DNA of 6,661 bases from CAMTWZ01 sp964412365. Lineage in GTDB: Bacteria; Bacteroidota; Rhodothermia; Balneolales; HLUCCA01. Shown here piece after piece: positions 4,242 through 6,661 of the stretch. The notes under the pieces were generated by a model, which saw only the letters and a program-made list of their open reading frames with translations, was not told the DNA's origin and ran no database searches. Where the stretch lies: contig CAYPOI010000108.1 in the NCBI GenBank assembly GCA_964412365.1, positions 1 to 6,661 of the forward strand, read 5' to 3'. The translations under genes were made by a program, and so were the position numbers. Each line of letters opens with the position of its first letter. Within the stretch, counting starts at the first letter, position 1.

Positions 4242-6661
4242 ATGTCTGCTTTAGTTTTCGCCGTATTGTTCTCGGGTCTTTCAGGGTCCATTACCGATTC
4301 GACTGTCCCCACCCGCGATACAGATCGTACCTACACATCGGAAGCGATTCGATTGAATGAGGACGTTACCATCAAGATTGATGGGGTTTTGGATGAATCG
4401 GTTTGGAAATCCCATCCTGCCGTGGTGCGTCAACGGTTCCGCCAAATCAAGCCCGAATATGGTGTACCCTCAAGGTACGATACGGAATATGCGATCTATT
4501 ACGATGATAGTGCCGTTTACTTCGCCATTCGCATGTACGATGATGAACCACAACTCATTCCACGTGAACTGACACCAAGAGACGGAATGAACGCGGTGGC
4601 GGATGTGGTTGCGATCGCAGTGGATCCCTACAAAAAAGCACAAACGGGCTACGGTTTTTTTGTCTCTTCGGCTGGTGTTCAAACCGACATCCTGTTTTCA
4701 GGAAACGGAAATGAGGACCCGGGTTGGAACGCGGTTTGGGAGAGCGCTGCAACCATCGATGAGTTCGGATGGGTTGTTGAAATGAAGATTCCATTTGCCG
4801 CAATCCGATTTCCGGCTGTTGCCGTTCAAGAATGGGGATTTTTACTTTATCGGGTGAACAAACGCCACAATGAAGAGAGTTTCAGCGTGCCATTTGATGA
4901 AAAAGTATCTGGACTTCTGAACCAGTTCGGCACATTGACCGGTATTCGGGACGTGAAACCCCCGCTGCGTTTGGAGTTGTATCCATATGCGTCGGCTGTC
5001 CGATCCAGTTACGGATCAAGCAGTTCTTCATTGGGGTATAATTTCGGGACTGATTTGCGCTATGGCATCAATGAGGCGTTCACCCTCGATCTCACACTTG
5101 TACCGGATTTCAGCCAGGTGCAGAGCGACGATGTGATCTTAAACCTGTCGGCATTTGATGTTAGATATCAAGAAAACAGACCGTTTTTCACCGAAGGAAC
5201 AGAACTGTTTGATCGCGGAAATCTGTTTTACTCACGTCGTATCGGTGAATCGGTTCGTTCAGCCAACACGGTTGTGCGTCCGGGTGAAACCATCAGTGAG
5301 CGTAACGAGAATCCTGCGTTGCTGAATGCGTTCAAAATCACTGGGCGAGCATCGAACGGAGTAGGTGTCGGTTTTTTGAATGCAGTGACCAGACCCACTC
5401 ACGCCATTTTCACAGATTCATTAGGAAACAGGGATGATCGACGGGTCGACCCTTGGATGAACTTCAACATCCTATCTGTCGACCGTATTTTCGCAGGACG
5501 AAACCGCATCGGAATTCTGAACACGAATGTTTGGCGAGGCGACGGACTCCGCAAAGCGAATGTTACCAACGCCTCGATGGAGCTGTTCGACAAGTCCAAC
5601 ACCTATACTCTGCAAATGAACGGCTTCATGTCGAATGTGACCGATAATGGAGCCTTCGGCGGTACCGGGTTTCGAGGCGAGCTCGAGGTCGGTAAGATCA
5701 GCGGAACCTTCACCTCCGAATACGAGCTGGATGTGACGTCCCAAGACTATAACATCAATGATTTCGGATTTCAGAACGCACCGAACTATGTGCGTCAGGA
5801 GGTTGAATTCCGGTACAATCGGCCCGAAGGAATCGGAATCTATCAATCCACACGGGCTTGGATTGAAATGGACCTGGAACATCGGCTTAACGAATTCACG
5901 TTCAACCAATTTAGCATGGAGCTTGGCGGATGGGGGCGGTCGAAGAACAATCACAACATGTTCGGATGGATTTGGACACGGCCCTGGGGACAAAATGACT
6001 TTTATGATGCTCGCCGATCCGGTTACATCCTACACAGACCCGGCATGTGGATGACAGGCATCGGCATAACCACCGACGATCGTAACCTAGTGCGGTTGAA
6101 CATCAACCATCGATATGGATATGTTCCTTCATGGAAACAGCATTTACTCGAATCATCGTTGAGCACCCGCTTGCGACTTTCCGATCGATGGAACATCTCC
6201 CATCAGATCGACCGGAATATCAGCTTGAACGCTCGTGGTGGATTCGGAGGTAATTTTGTGAACGGGGAAGTGCTCATCGGTCAACGCGACATCCGACGCT
6301 TGAACAACAGTCTGACGATGAACTACACCATCAGTGTGGAGCAAAGCGCGAATCTAAGGGTCTATCACAACTGGAGCCGGGTGAGTTACCAGCGTTTCTA
6401 TGCGCTGGGAACAGACCGTTCCCTGACGCCGACCACCACACGTCCAGTCAATTCCCCTCAGACCAACTTCAATTTCCTGTCCGTCGATTTTAACTATCAG
6501 TTCCAATTCGCGCCGGGCAGTTACCTGAACTTGAATGCGAAGACAAATCTGACCGCAAGCAGCCAGGATGTCTCGCTCGCGTACTCGGAAAATTTCAAGA
6601 ACGTCTTGGATGAGCCACGTTTCACGTCGGTTTCCGCCAAAGTGATCTGGTTCTTCAACCG
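4242..6661 (+). CDS. CBM9-like/DUF5916 outer-membrane protein (3' end outside window)
   Basis: The frame is open from ATG 4242 to the window edge: 806 codons plus two bases, with no stop. A hydrophobic N-terminus (ALVFAVLF, residues 3-10) suggests export. A carbohydrate-binding family 9-like domain follows, opening with IDGVLDESVW at residues 46-55 and extending to roughly 240. The rest fits DUF5916: the hallmark runs from PDFSQVQSDD (288-297) through NLSAFD (301-306), ENRPFFTEG (311-319) and FYSRRIG (329-335). Many alternating aromatic and polar strands follow, as expected of an outer-membrane beta-barrel. The family's function is unknown; location and possible glycan contact are inferred. 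Members are usually about 700-900 residues, so most of the gene is here. No Shine-Dalgarno precedes ATG 4242. The frame stays open upstream to TGA 4158, with in-frame TTG codons at 4164 and 4209, so the true N-terminus is uncertain. The gap to radA is 102 bp, allowing its own promoter. Confidence 0.88.
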   Translation, partial: MSALVFAVLFSGLSGSITDSTVPTRDTDRTYTSEAIRLNEDVTIKIDGVLDESVWKSHPAVVRQRFRQIKPEYGVPSRYDTEYAIYYDDSAVYFAIRMYDDEPQLIPRELTPRDGMNAVADVVAIAVDPYKKAQTGYGFFVSSAGVQTDILFSGNGNEDPGWNAVWESAATIDEFGWVVEMKIPFAAIRFPAVAVQEWGFLLYRVNKRHNEESFSVPFDEKVSGLLNQFGTLTGIRDVKPPLRLELYPYASAVRSSYGSSSSSLGYNFGTDLRYGINEAFTLDLTLVPDFSQVQSDDVILNLSAFDVRYQENRPFFTEGTELFDRGNLFYSRRIGESVRSANTVVRPGETISERNENPALLNAFKITGRASNGVGVGFLNAVTRPTHAIFTDSLGNRDDRRVDPWMNFNILSVDRIFAGRNRIGILNTNVWRGDGLRKANVTNASMELFDKSNTYTLQMNGFMSNVTDNGAFGGTGFRGELEVGKISGTFTSEYELDVTSQDYNINDFGFQNAPNYVRQEVEFRYNRPEGIGIYQSTRAWIEMDLEHRLNEFTFNQFSMELGGWGRSKNNHNMFGWIWTRPWGQNDFYDARRSGYILHRPGMWMTGIGITTDDRNLVRLNINHRYGYVPSWKQHLLESSLSTRLRLSDRWNISHQIDRNISLNARGGFGGNFVNGEVLIGQRDIRRLNNSLTMNYTISVEQSANLRVYHNWSRVSYQRFYALGTDRSLTPTTTRPVNSPQTNFNFLSVDFNYQFQFAPGSYLNLNAKTNLTASSQDVSLAYSENFKNVLDEPRFTSVSAKVIWFFN

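Overview
The window reads as a chromosomal segment of a Gram-negative bacterium, most likely from the Bacteroidota/Rhodothermota (FCB) side of the tree. This placement is an inference from three things. The last gene encodes an N-terminal CBM9-like domain fused to a DUF5916 outer-membrane domain, an architecture I associate with that group. None of the four host-type gene starts that can be inspected has a Shine-Dalgarno sequence. The nitronate monooxygenase resembles the Bacteroidota form. No rRNA, tRNA, CRISPR array, transposase or integrase is visible.

Layout. Positions 1-234 hold the 3' end of a class I fructose-bisphosphate aldolase (FbaB type). Positions 238-797 hold a small cassette: a minus-strand four-helix-bundle gene of the 23S rRNA intervening-sequence protein family (324-674), bracketed by inverted arrays of a 7-bp unit, GTGCGAN. 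On the left this array continues, in the same 7-bp phase, from a GTT-rich heptad tract. The right array stops 8 bp before the start codon of a plus-strand nitronate monooxygenase/FabK-like flavoprotein (806-1735), whose N-terminus looks 7-10 residues short. A membrane protein of the LPG-synthase flippase-like family follows (1775-2848, TTG start), then radA (2835-4139), which overlaps it by 14 bp. From 4242 to the end of the window runs a large DUF5916 outer-membrane protein, open at the 3' edge.

How the parts may work together. The flavoprotein, membrane protein and radA lie on one strand with a 39-bp gap and a 14-bp overlap, so co-transcription is likely, although their known roles (flavin oxidoreductase, membrane lipid or glycan transport, recombination-intermediate processing) do not form one pathway. 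The aldolase and the DUF5916 protein look like independent neighbours.

The most unusual part is the heptad-flanked four-helix-bundle cassette. It resembles a small mobile or domesticated unit inserted between the aldolase and the flavoprotein. It carries the only strong Shine-Dalgarno in the window, is more AT-rich than its neighbours by eye, and probably set the present 5' boundary of the flavoprotein gene. Its mobility is inferred, not shown.
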